Shown here in pieces: positions 47,201 through 57,900 of a stretch of 64,000 bases of DNA. Location of the stretch: NCBI RefSeq assembly GCF_003589595.1, contig NW_020653726.1, forward strand, positions 14,130,525-14,194,524, in the 5' to 3' direction. This stretch comes from Hyposmocoma kahamanoa. Taxonomy: Eukaryota; Arthropoda; Insecta; Lepidoptera; Cosmopterigidae. Under the pieces are notes generated by a model that was not told the origin of the DNA, did not search any database, and worked only from the letters and a program-made list of their open reading frames with translations. The first letter of the stretch is position 1. Each line of letters opens with the position of its first letter. The position numbers and the translations under genes were made by a program.

Positions 47201-48777
47201 TCAAGCCATGACCACAACAAAAAATATGAAGAAGAATATCAACACTCCAAACACCTTGAACATGAGAGCTCTGTTGCCTGTAATACTTTGAAAATACTTC
47301 ATGATTTCTCTATGACCTGCCTCTACATTCATTTCTGTTTCTTGGATGTTGGCATCAATCCGGCCTATGGCTTCATCTTGTTCTTTCACCATATGTGCCA
47401 GTTGCTGGAAAATACCTCCTAACTCAACAATAGTACTCTCTATGTTATGCATGGTCTCAGCTCTTTGCTGCATATACAATTCACTATCATCTCGTAAAGC
47501 TAACTGCTGGGTCTGTAAGCTGGACTGAGGATGATCCCCAAGGTCTATGCTCACTTCATCCTGCTGCAGTAGAGAGGGAACCTCTTTTACAATAGGTCCC
47601 ACTCTTGAAAATTGCTCACGTCTGTTATTTTGATGCTTCAAGTTTTCTGATCGTACTTCTAAAACCTAAAATCAAAAATTATTAAATTGGCAATTTACAC
47701 TATAAAAGAAAATTCTAAATTATGTAAGAATACTTGTGGGGAAAACTCTACAAGTGTATTTTAACGATAATTTTACCTATTTTGATTATTGTTTGCCTAC
47801 ATTTGAATATGTTTGTATACATATCAATGGTTTTCTAAAGAAACATAATTCATCAAGATGATTTAAAAAAATTAAGCATGAAGCAAGTTAAGCTTAGCTT
47901 CATTCGCGGCAGGTCCTGCACATAACTCACAAAGCTGACAAATTTTGTACCTGCTCAATGTTGTCACATGATTTTGATTTAGGCCAGTATTCATGAAAAG
48001 CAGTGATATGACACTGACACTGTTGTGAGTTAAGCAGTAACATAGAATATGGTTCAACACACTAATATTTTAAATGAAATGATTACCTGTTTGAACTGGT
48101 TACTCATCGATGCAAGTCGTGATTGTAATGCAAGTACTACACTGGAAGAGTGGCTGTGCATACTGTGGCGACCTCGGGGCATCTCTCCCAGTCTCGCAAT
48201 TTGCTGATTGAGAGAACTTATGTCTCCTTTAATTATGTATGTCAACTCTTGTATCTCTGTTGGCCTATCATCAAATAAGGACTTCTTCTTGGCCACTAAA
48301 ATAATTAATAAACAACACGCTATTATAGGAAATAACAATGTATATGTACGTAAGGTACATTTACTTACACAAGGCTAATTTTTCTAATTTGGCATAAGTG
48401 CTTGTAATGTTTTTGCTTATGACTTTTGCCATGCCCATAAATTGAGAATATGTCTCGAGAATGGCGACCTTGCGCTCATCGCGCACCACTGGCCGCACTA
48501 GTGTTCTTCCCTGTAAGCTGCGGACAGCCGCAGCGAACTCATTAGTCCTATCTCGGGCAGCCATTACTGGTTCGAAAACAAAATCTTCCAAGAAGTCAAA
48601 TACGAAATCTTGCTCAGGACTGTCAAATGTGGAACGACTTGGTTGTGCGTACGCTAGAGGCGCATAGGGCTTTGCATATGACGATCCCTTCTTGTCTAGT
48701 TTGCTGTAGGAGTCTTCGTTTTCGATCAATGGTGTGCGATCCGACACACCTCCAACGTTGCGACGACGAGGGAGCAT
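47201..48777 (-). CDS. Stx5: Syntaxin-5 (Golgi Qa-SNARE)
   Basis: Three exons (48777-48369, 48295-48087, 47665-47201) join in phase to 360 residues; human syntaxin-5 is 355. KSLFDDRPTEIQELTYIIK and LQSRLASMSNQFKQVLEVRS are family signatures. The SNARE motif (about 268-330) contains NIESTIVELGGIFQQLAHMV with the central Gln, followed by a C-terminal membrane anchor VFGVLIFFFIFFVVVMA. Syntaxin-5 drives fusion of ER-derived and intra-Golgi vesicles. The first exon starts MLPRRRNVGGVSDRT. Repeat R3 ends about 250 bases upstream of the ATG. The gene is divergent from the RNF26-like gene. Confidence 0.95.
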
Positions 48778-49027
48778 CGCATTCTAATTAATAGGTAACA
48801 GGGTAGACGCTTTTGTACTACGATTGACTGAAAATTTGTCAGTCTTCATTAAGAAAAATCACGCTTATTATTGTACAATTCTTGGAAAATCACTTCGACT
48901 TCAACTTTTGTGTCTATAGGAAAAGAACAATTTGTGTAAAGAAATGACAGCTGTTCGAGTTTGACGTTTCTTTGACACGTTTTACATACAAAGTTGCAAT
49001 ATGAAAAAATACTTGAAGGTATTCAAA
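48778..49027 (-). promoter_or_regulatory. Stx5 upstream region next to repeat R3
   Basis: A short unique segment between the Stx5 ATG and repeat R3. No TATA box is convincing. Listed because the same repeat abuts the TMEM177 start at a similar distance and orientation. Function is inference. Confidence 0.3.
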
Positions 49028-49376
49028 CGATTTTTTTTATTAAGAGTTTTGGCTTGGATATAAGTTCTATGAACCATGTCTGTTTAATTATCGGGATCCT
49101 CTAAAGTATTTTCCATTGTGGTTCTACAACATTATGTTTTCACTTTCATAACTTAGTTCTCTTGTTTGGGCTTTCTAAATAGAGTTTTAAGCAGCGGGAA
49201 TCAATATTTATGTTTTCACTTTCACTTAAACACATTTTCCTTTGAATAAAAACTTTGAATTCGTAATTATTGGAATTTTCAGGATAAACTCTTTCGTAAT
49301 TTGGTTTAAAATAAGGAATATAGCTTTAACTTTCTTCATCACTATTTTCTTCGTAATATACTCCCGGATACATAAT
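49028..49376 (-). repeat. Dispersed repeat R3, copy 3, upstream of Stx5
   Basis: Read on the minus strand it matches 2252-2612 almost throughout (GATGAAGAAAGTTA, GAATTCAAAGTTTTT, GTGAAAGTGAAAACATAA, CCAAAACTCTTAATAAAAAA). It is in the sense orientation for Stx5. Confidence 0.7.
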
Positions 49377-49679
49377 TCGAGCCACCTTGTATCTTCAATA
49401 TTAAATGCTTAGCTTAAACAAAGCTTGCTTGCCCAAAAATGCTATTATGCAACTTTGAAACTGGTATACTAAACGTCATCTCCTTATTGAAAATTTGAAT
49501 TTAAAATATCGGAGAAAACTTTTTCTTCGATGCTAACTATATTTTTATATAAAATTTTATCTAGGCTAAAAATGCAAGGTGTATACTTAAAATAAAATAT
49601 TAATCTTTGTAAAAATTGTACTTGTAATTGTAACTTCAAAAGCCCGCCATTTGGGATTCAAGCAAGAAGCTTTTTTGAG

Positions 49680-49830
49680 CCTAGGGAAAAATATCTATTT
49701 TGAAAAAATCATTTATTTCTCAAAAAATAAACATTTTCCGGATATTTTTCCACATTTGACGATGACACCTGTCAAGAATTGAAGTTACTGAACGAAAAGT
49801 ACGTTAAAGTGTGCAGTATGGTTTCTGACC
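49680..49830 (+). repeat. Dispersed repeat R2, fragment
   Basis: Matches the first part of R2: AAATATCTATTTTGAAAAAA, TTTCCGGATATTTTTCCAC and GAAGTTACTGAACGAAAAG. Confidence 0.5.
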
Positions 49831-49847
49831 TTTGGCTGTTGCAAACT

Positions 49848-50150
49848 GATTTTTTTTAATTTATTAAGGCTTTGGCAAAGCCATCAGCCTAAACATGAAG
49901 TTTAATTGTTTCTGTACATATGGTCGCCACAAAGAGAATAGGCAATTTGAGGCGGCGTGCTTCGATTGACTCGGGATTCCTTAGAACGGGCCGGTACGGG
50001 TATTTTAGTTCGAAATTCGTATAATTTCGCGTTTTAATCTTCGATTAAGTTACAATAGCACTATCCTATTCCACTTTAAACTAGATTTCACAAAATAATT
50101 GAAAGTCAAAATAAAAACGACACTTTTCCTTCCAAAATGCCCAGAGCGAA
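49848..50150 (-). repeat. Dispersed repeat R4, copy 1, upstream of RNF26-like
   Basis: Reverse complement of 54553-54845 over about 290 bases with few differences (AAGGCTTTGGCAAAGCC, AAACATGAAGTTTAATTG, GCGAAATTATACGAAT on the complement). It ends about 150 bases before the RNF26-like ATG. Confidence 0.75.
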
Positions 50151-50297
50151 TCTTGCAAACTGAAGGAAGGTAAAAAAAAATACTGTCACTTTCTGTCACT
50201 GTCAATTCAAAAACATTTCAGTATAGTATACTGTTAAAAAATGTTTCACTTAGATTTATTTATTTAGCAGGTATCATCACTACAATGAAATGTAAAA

Positions 50298-51266
50298 ATG
50301 ATTTCCTACATAGCAAAAGTAATAAATTTATTTGCGGCTACTATCCAAAGCGTATTCCATATCGCATGGCTAATCGGAAAAGTTATCGTTTCCGTGCTAA
50401 CTGGAATCTCATCTGCGTTACTGAATATTATAGAGAATGTGGCATTATTTTTTCAAATTGTATACGAAGATAACATACCTGTGTTTACTGAAGAATTACC
50501 GGCCATTGCAACCAACGTGATCAACATAATCAGCGAACAATGTACGCAATTACAAAATGGTGTTTTATTCGTGTTTAATGGTATAGGTTTCAAAGTAAGT
50601 GCAATATTTACTACAGTAAAGTGGTTTGTAGATGCAGTGATCTTAATAGTGTACGAAGTGCTGTTGCTTTTCAAGAATACAATAATATTTATTGGAGACA
50701 CATTATGGTTTATATTGACATTTATACCAGTGCACCTTCCACTACTCATGAGGGCCGTTTTCAGAAATGTTACAGATGTTGTAGTGGCCTGGATAGTGGA
50801 CTGTTATATGGCCTTACTAAAAGTAACAAATTTTTTGACTGATGTGCCTTTGGAGTCATTTATTGGATTAACAAGCACCATTGTGATTGTACGCCTCTGT
50901 GTACATTTTAGAGAGTGTATACAATCTCAGTTAACTACATTGTATTGGGCTGCGGTGAGGAAAATGTGGTACTATTATTATGCTTTCTATAATTACTTCA
51001 TTGACCCTGAGGTGAGGGAGATAACACGTATGTCTGGTGGCCAAGAGATAAGGTCGAGGGACATAGACGAAAGTCCACCAGTTGATGATGAGAATGCATC
51101 TGATGCTCTCTGCGTGATTTGTCAGGAACGTCAAAAATGCGTATTGACACTGCCGTGTAGACATGTATGCTTGTGCACTGAATGCTGCATGCGATTGTAT
51201 GGGTACCAACGCACTTGTCCTATCTGCAGGACTTTCATATACCATTCTGTCACTGTATATTTGTGA
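50298..51266 (+). CDS. RNF26: RNF26-like membrane RING E3 ubiquitin ligase
   Basis: A single-exon 322-residue protein (human RNF26 is 433). The first 225 residues carry several hydrophobic membrane segments (IQSVFHIAWLIGKVIVSVLT, FVDAVILIVYEVLLLF, TLWFILTFIPVHLPLL, FIGLTSTIVIVRL). A C-terminal RING of the C3HC type follows at about 272-311: CVICQERQKCVLTLPCRHVC to TCPIC, and then the family tail TVYL. In vertebrates RNF26 sits in the ER membrane, anchors perinuclear vesicles and modulates STING. The ligase role is supported by the RING. The rest is inference by homology. It is divergent from Stx5 and convergent with the NIPA gene. A poly(A) signal lies at 51602. Confidence 0.85.
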   Translation: MISYIAKVINLFAATIQSVFHIAWLIGKVIVSVLTGISSALLNIIENVALFFQIVYEDNIPVFTEELPAIATNVINIISEQCTQLQNGVLFVFNGIGFKVSAIFTTVKWFVDAVILIVYEVLLLFKNTIIFIGDTLWFILTFIPVHLPLLMRAVFRNVTDVVVAWIVDCYMALLKVTNFLTDVPLESFIGLTSTIVIVRLCVHFRECIQSQLTTLYWAAVRKMWYYYYAFYNYFIDPEVREITRMSGGQEIRSRDIDESPPVDDENASDALCVICQERQKCVLTLPCRHVCLCTECCMRLYGYQRTCPICRTFIYHSVTVYL

Positions 51267-52251
51267 TAGTAAGTGCTTGATATGAAAATGTTTATTACTG
51301 ACTTTAATCAAAACATTTTCTAAAAATTAGTTATGATTTTGGTAAAGGTGTAGGACATGAAGATTATAATTGATCAATTGTTTTAAGAGTGATTTAAAGA
51401 ATGCAAATGTGTATTGTGCATCACTGGAATTCCTTATCTAATTTCTTCATTGACTGTATGTGTGTACATTGTTGTTGTTATAAGCATTTTTTATATTGTG
51501 CATTTCAATTTTATATTGTAGTATAAAACTAGGGTTTCTATGTGATTTTATCTATATGGAAGTTAAGTACTTATAAGGTGACTTAAAATGTGTAGTGTGT
51601 TAATAAAAGAGATATATTTCATAATATAATTAAAAAGATCTATTTTTGTACTTTTTATTGTCTAATTACCTATCATAGTGTTATACTTTCACTTAGGTAC
51701 TTAATAGTTACATGCCTTTGGTATTTACTTAAATAATTAATCTTACACAATGTACTTGATCATCCATAGCATAGGTTCCCCATTTTTTTTGCTCACTACT
51801 TAGGCAAGATAAAAAATTTCCTCACCACCACAAAAAATAATTGAAAACACATTATTTTTTATATTAACTTCACAAACATATCATGAGGAAAAATTATATA
51901 TTTGTAGTGTAGTTTATATAGATAATGCAGGTGTTTTTCTTTCCAAATGCGGTAGCACCCTCTATTAGCATCAACACCTCACAATTGATTCCCAGGCCGC
52001 TATTGAACTACTAGGGGGCGGTAGGGACCACTTTATATAGATCATAGTTTCCCAAGAAAAAAAAAGTTATGTACCATACCAATGAACTAATTGTAACCTG
52101 CTGTTGAATGTTTCAGGCTAATTATATAGTTTGTAGTTACAATAACATTTTACTCAATACTGATCACATATTTTCACTTAACATTTCTTTCTATCTTTAT
52201 TTATCTATTAAGTTTTTTTAAAATGTATGGCATCCAAGACTTAACCTGTTG
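51267..52251. other. RNF26-NIPA convergent spacer
   Basis: 3-prime flank of both genes, with an AATAAA at 51602 for the plus-strand gene. No further gene or repeat that I recognise. Confidence 0.4.
51602..51607 (+). terminator. RNF26-like poly(A) signal AATAAA
   Basis: Canonical AATAAA about 335 bases after the stop codon, followed by AT-rich sequence. Confidence 0.5.
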
Positions 52252-53825
52252 TCATAACTGGTCATTTTGAATTCTTGTATGGTTTATCAAACCTATGCCA
52301 GTTTCCAATGTTGGATGATTTCTTCTATGTCTATCATTCAGATTTATATCCCGAAATGAAATATTAATATCTTTAAAAGCATTCAGCATAAATACAGCAA
52401 CCATTACTACTAAGAAACCGCAGATACACCCTAAAATATCATTGGGGCTCATATGCTCCCATTCTTTGAACAACAGTCCTGAAGCAATAATTACAAGTAC
52501 TGTAAACATTACATAATATATAGGAGTGACAATGCTAGTGTTGAATATGTCTAAAGACTTGTTTAAAAAATTCATTTGTATCATGATGCACACTATAGAT
52601 GTGCCCAAAAGTAGCCAGAACATATAGTTAGTCAAATTATTGTTATCACCAGTAATGGACTCCTTTATGCCTAATGCTACTGCTTTGCAAAATACTACAG
52701 TGAGACTGCCAATGGCAGAACATAACAATAGATACACAGCTATATTGGAGTTGCCAAATCTAGGCACAAAGACAACTTTGATGATGAAACTCATTAAAAA
52801 CATTATAAGTACATAACTTAAGAAAAAGTAATCACACAGCATGTAAGTAAGTTCATGGAATGTTTTGATCTCTTCAGATTTTGGTGAATGTATAACAAAC
52901 ATTACAGAGCCAATAATGCATAGGAAACATCCAATCTGAAACAAAAAAAGAATTACTCATTCAAATGCACATAGAAGTAGAAATGTTTTGAGAATGTTAC
53001 AAAAACAAACAGAAATCACAAATCACATAGAATAAAATTACAAAGTAACAAAATTATTTAAATGAATGGATGGCATGAAAGAAATATACTATAATCGAAT
53101 CAAGGCAAGTGCAAAATCGTTCTAGGATAGTAGTGTGGCAATTTAGCATGTGGTTTGTTCAAAATCATTTGTGTAGCTAGTGTGAAAAGTGGTCTATTGC
53201 TAAGTTTTACATGATTTTCAAAAATTATTTTCCTTAAAACGTTTGCTTTTCCTAAAAAAGAAATTTAGTTGCGACATGATTTATTTGTCCCAAAATAAGC
53301 ACAACTGCAATATACACATATTATTAAATAAACAACAGCTAAGTACAGTTGAGCAAAAAAATAATACCATACCTTTCCAACAAAGTTGAGTGTTTCGTTA
53401 AGGAATTTGGATGCGAGTATTGCTGCAACAAGCACACTAAGAGCTCCTAATGGAGTTACAAGTGCAGCTGGTGCAAAAGCATATGCGAGCAGATTTGCTG
53501 CTTCTCCAATTCCCACTGAAAATTAATCATAGGTTAATAGAGATTTGTGACACATCAAATGACTCACAAGCTTTTCTTTTAAAGTAGAGGAAAATAAATA
53601 CTCACTTGTTATTAACCCTAACCACCACAACCATTGCTTTAGGTAGGAATAGCCTCCAGCCGCCGCCCGAACATTTCCCGAACAGCTAATTTTCTTCAAT
53701 GCCACCTTCTTAATTATAAAGCTAGAGCCAATGAAAACACTTGATGATATCGCGAGACTTAGGCCTATGACGAATGATGTACTGTCGTATTCCCGCCCGT
53801 CCAATGAGACTTGAGAAGTTTTCAT
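52252..53825 (-). CDS. NIPA2: NIPA-family magnesium transporter
   Basis: Three exons (53825-53606, 53515-53373, 52935-52252) join in phase to 348 residues, starting at the ATG at 53825. A non-ATG extension upstream is not used. Nine or so membrane segments are visible: [20 protein letters not shown] with IKKVALKK after it, WLWWLGLIT then [59 protein letters not shown], and later [32 protein letters not shown] and the IHSPK element are typical of NIPA1/NIPA2. NIPA proteins move magnesium at endosomes and the plasma membrane. The single Drosophila relative, spichthyin, also restrains BMP signalling. Assignment to NIPA1 or NIPA2 is not resolved here. The gene is divergent from RRM1. Confidence 0.9.
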
Positions 53826-54100
53826 CTTGACTCTCGTTAATATTAGCTTTACATTTGAAGTCACTCCACTTTAGTTCTGAGAGAATTGTCGGACTCAAAA
53901 CTCAAAACACTTTTAAGTATGTTACTTCAATACATTCTGATTAGGGTACTACTATTATAATACAATCAATTATTATTGTCAAACTATATACCAATTTTTT
54001 TTGGTTCTGGGTACTTTTGAAATTCTGTTTCTGAATTTTGGGAATCTGAATCTGACACGCACTGGTTTTATTGATTATATTTTACTATGTGTGATTTAGT

Positions 54101-54540
54101 GTTGGGTCATGGAAAATTTTCCGTTCTTTTTCCAATCATATTGTTCAGAAAAATAAATATTTTTTCGAATATTTTTCCTTTAATTTCCACATTTGACATT
54201 GACATCTGTCAAAAGATGATGTTACTGAACGAAAACGATGGAGCCAACAACAAGTGGCGGTGGTGTGGTTGTTGGAGGTTTTTGCTGTTGTGAAATCTTC
54301 TTAAAGGTCGTATTCGCTCAAGTCGGGACTTGAGTATGATTTCTGAAAGTTTATAGTGCCTGAAATCATACTCAAGTCATGACTTGATATTGAGTACATT
54401 TCTGGAATACGACCCGAAATCTCGTTTTCCTTATTTCTGTCTATTTCTATCTGTTTGGCTTTTAGCTATAAGTTTATTTTATAATTCACGCTAAATAAAA
54501 CTGCAAAAGATATTTCTAAACGTAAAACATACTATGAGCT
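54101..54540 (+). repeat. Dispersed repeat R2, copy 3, with nested MITE
   Basis: Matches 1138-1530 (TTGGGTCATGGAAAATTTTC, AAATATTTTTTCGAATATTT, AATTCACGCTAAATAAAACT), with an M1 element at 54306-54415 at the same internal place as in the copy at 1642-2085. Confidence 0.65.
54306..54415. mobile_element. MITE family M1, copy E (shortened)
   Basis: Starts GGTCGTATTC and ends TTCTGGAATACGACCC. The left arm lacks part of the consensus. It is nested in repeat R2. Confidence 0.65.
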
Positions 54541-54552
54541 TTCCATTCCAAC

Positions 54553-54845
54553 ATGGGCCTTTTGGAGGGAAAAGTGTCGGTTTTATTTTGACTTTCAATT
54601 ATTTTGTGAAATCTAAGTTAGTGGAATAGGATAGTGCTATTGTACCTTAATCGAAGATTAAAACGCGAAATTATACGAATCTCGGAACTAAAATACCCGT
54701 ATCGGCCCGTTTTAAGGAATCCCGAGTCAATCCAAGTACGCCGCCTTATATTGCCTATCCTCTTTTTGGCGGCCATATTTACAGAAACAATTAAACTTCA
54801 TGTTTAGACTTTTGGCTTTGCCAAAGCCTTAACAAATTAAAAAAA
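54553..54845 (+). repeat. Dispersed repeat R4, copy 2, upstream of RRM1
   Basis: Near-identical inverted counterpart of 49848-50150. It ends about 150 bases before the RRM1 ATG. Confidence 0.75.
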
Positions 54846-54993
54846 AAAAATTTCCCGCGCATTCCGCTGTCAATCAATCTTAACGGTGGCTAAAGTGATA
54901 GGTGTTGGCTCAGTTTCTTCTCGACAAAAATTTTAAAGCCAGCTTTTTTCTTGCATTTCTTTGATTTAACCCACCTTACAAAAAATCTACACC

Positions 54994-57900
54994 ATGGTTG
55001 GCAAAAGTAACAAGTTATACGTTCACAAACGAGGTAAGAAGTGTCTCTAAGCTCTATCCTTATTAACCATCACCTAATACAAAGAGTTTAATGGTTATAG
55101 GTCCTAATTCACTCCCGGAACAGTCAAACCAAAACCAATAAATTTTAATGTCTCAAATTGGTCCTAGCGAGAATCGAACGTTGGACCTCACACAAGCAGT
55201 TCAAGTTGTTGGACCACCAAGACCACAACTTAATTGACATAATTTTTTTGTTTAAAAAGTTAATCTATACAGATGTAAGATAAATATTTGGTTAAGATTG
55301 TGGAGTTACATTGTGTTTGAATTATTGATTATTGTAATCTCATTATTTTGTTCAATGTTACAATTTTAGGAGGTAGGGTGGAAGAGGTGCATATTGACAA
55401 GATCACTTCTAGGATTAAAAAACTATGCTATGGCCTGAATATGGACTTTGTAGACCCTGTAAGTTGGATTTTGTAATAGTGCTGTACTGTCCTCCTTGTT
55501 ATGACTAACGCATTCGCATTTTGGTATCTTTCCAGATATGACACCTAGTTTTTTATTTGATTAATAAAAGGAAATTTTTGCTGATTTCAAATATGTTAAC
55601 TCAATTTTGCTAAAAATGTTGTTTACATTAGTTATGATAAGGAGAGCTGTATAGGCGCATCTTATAAGAATTTCTTTTTGGGAGAATAAATAAGCATTTT
55701 AAACTATCATTTTAACAGGTGTCTATAACACTAAAAGTTATCAATGGTATTTACTCTGGAGTGACAACAGTAGAACTGGACAATTTAGCAGCAGAGACAG
55801 CTGCTACAATGACTACTGACCACCCAGACTACGCAGTGCTTGCAGCAAGACTGGCTATATCCAACTTACATAAGGAGACTAAAAAGCATTTCTCAGGTAT
55901 ATAATTAATAGTTATATTCACATTTTATAAGCTGTATGCAGTGTTGGGCGTTAATCAATTAAATTTCAATCAATAATTCAATCAGATTAAAAAATCAATT
56001 CAATTGAAATCAATTGCAATTAAATCAATTGCAACGCGTCGCAATTGATTTAATTGCAATTGATTTTAATTGCAATTGAATTGATTTTAATTAATAACGC
56101 ACACACTCAACATAGCCCCGCACTAGGGAAACCCTGTGTCGCGGGTGCCATGGACACACATATAGACAACCACAAATTACACCCAAACTCACGAGAGAAA
56201 TAAATGTAGGCCATACAAATATTTCTCCCGGCCCGGGAATCGAACCTGGGACCTCTGCGTGGCAGTCCGGCATGGTAACCGTTCGGCCACGGAGGCAGTT
56301 ATCTGGGGACCCCAAGCGGGAACACCAACTGGGGCCCACAAGCGGGGACACCAACCGGGGGCCCCAAGCGGGGACACCAACCGGGGGCCCCAAGCGGGGA
56401 CACCAACCGGGGGCCCCAAGCGGGGACACCAAGCGGGGACCCCAACCGGGGCCCCCAAGCGGAGACCACAAGCGGGGACCCCAAACGGGGCCCCCAAGCG
56501 GAGACCACAAGCGGGGCTCCCAACCGGGGCCTCCAACCGGGCCCCCTAACCTGCCCCCAGCAGGCCCCCAACCGGCCCCCACAACCAACGCCCTAACTCA
56601 CCCCCATATGCCTTATAAATTTATCATAATTGTCAGTTTTAATTGTTAATCAAAAACATTGAAAAGATTGAAAATTGATTAATTGTTAATTGTAGATATT
56701 TGCGATTAACGATTGATCAATCGTTAGTTGCGAGAACCGCAATTAACAATTGATTAATTATCAATTGTCAATTATCAATTGTTAATTGCGGTTCTCGCAA
56801 CTAACAATTGATCAATCGTTAATTGCTGTTTCGCAATTGACAATTAATCAATTGTCAATCTTTAATTGCCAGAACAATTAAATTTTGCCCAACACTGGCT
56901 GTATGTTATTGGGATGCAAAATCTGTGGGAATTATATGTAATCAAATTTGTTACAATTTTTCTACCAAACATAACACTAACTTGTTTTTACTACTATTGC
57001 TCCAGATTTTTTAAACCTCGATAAGGTAAGCATTAATGTTTTTTATTTCAATTCTAAAAAATGCTTCAAAATTAATTATGAAACTATCTCCTGATTTCAG
57101 ATGTTATGACAGATCTTTATAATATTATTAATCCATTCACCAAGAAGAAGGCTCCAATGATTTCTGACTACCATTATGACATAATCATGAAGAATAAGGA
57201 GAGATTGGACTCAGCCATTGTCTATGACAGAGATTTCAAATATAACTACTTTGGATTCAAAACCCTTGAGAGGTCTTATCTTCTCAAGCTAAATAAGAAG
57301 GTAATTAATATCTAGTTTTGGATGGAAGTAAAATAGTAAAAAATACATGCATCTTACCTGTTATTTCTAGTTATTTATTATTATCAAGTGCAAAATGTGA
57401 ACTAAGATGACACATATAACAATTACAGGTGGCAGAGAGGCCTCAGCACATGCTTATGCGTGTAGCTATTGGAATCCATGGTGATGATATTGACGCTGCC
57501 ATCAACACATACAACCTGTTGTCAGAGAAGTATTTTACACATGCTAGCCCCACTTTATTCTCAGCTGCAACTCCCCGACCTCAATTGTCCTCTTGCTTTC
57601 TCATTGCTATGAAAGACGATAGTATTGAAGGTATTTATGACACATTGAAACAATGTGCACTCATTTCGAAATCTGCGGGTGGAATTGGAGTCCATGTACA
57701 TTGCATCAGAGCCAAAGGGACATACATTGCTGGCACAAATGGTGTCTCCAATGGCCTTGTTCCCATGCTCAGAGTATACAACAACACAGCTAGGTATGTT
57801 GATCAGGGTGGGAATAAAAGACCTGGAGCATTTGCAATATATTTGGAGCCATGGCATGGCGACATTTTTGAGTTCCTAGATCTCAAAAAGAATACTGGAA

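Larger units (their letters stand above)
55939..56897. mobile_element. hAT-like element with nested SINE and minisatellite
   Basis: Termini CAGTGTTGGGC (left) and GCCCAACACTG (right), flanked by a perfect 8-base duplication GCTGTATG (55931-55938 and 56898-56905). An 8-base duplication and CAGTG terminus are hAT hallmarks. The body is made of AATTGATTAATTG-like words in both orientations. A tRNA-derived SINE and a GC-rich minisatellite sit in the middle. No transposase. It lies in RRM1 intron 3. Confidence 0.85.

Noticed and set aside
53826..53864. Upstream extension of the NIPA protein
   Set aside because: It needs a non-ATG start. The ATG at 53825 gives the usual short N-terminus before the first membrane segment.
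56091..56649. Pro/Gly-rich frames over the GC-rich repeat, several frames on both strands
   Set aside because: Produced by the 13-base minisatellite and SINE. All frames are open, so openness carries no information.
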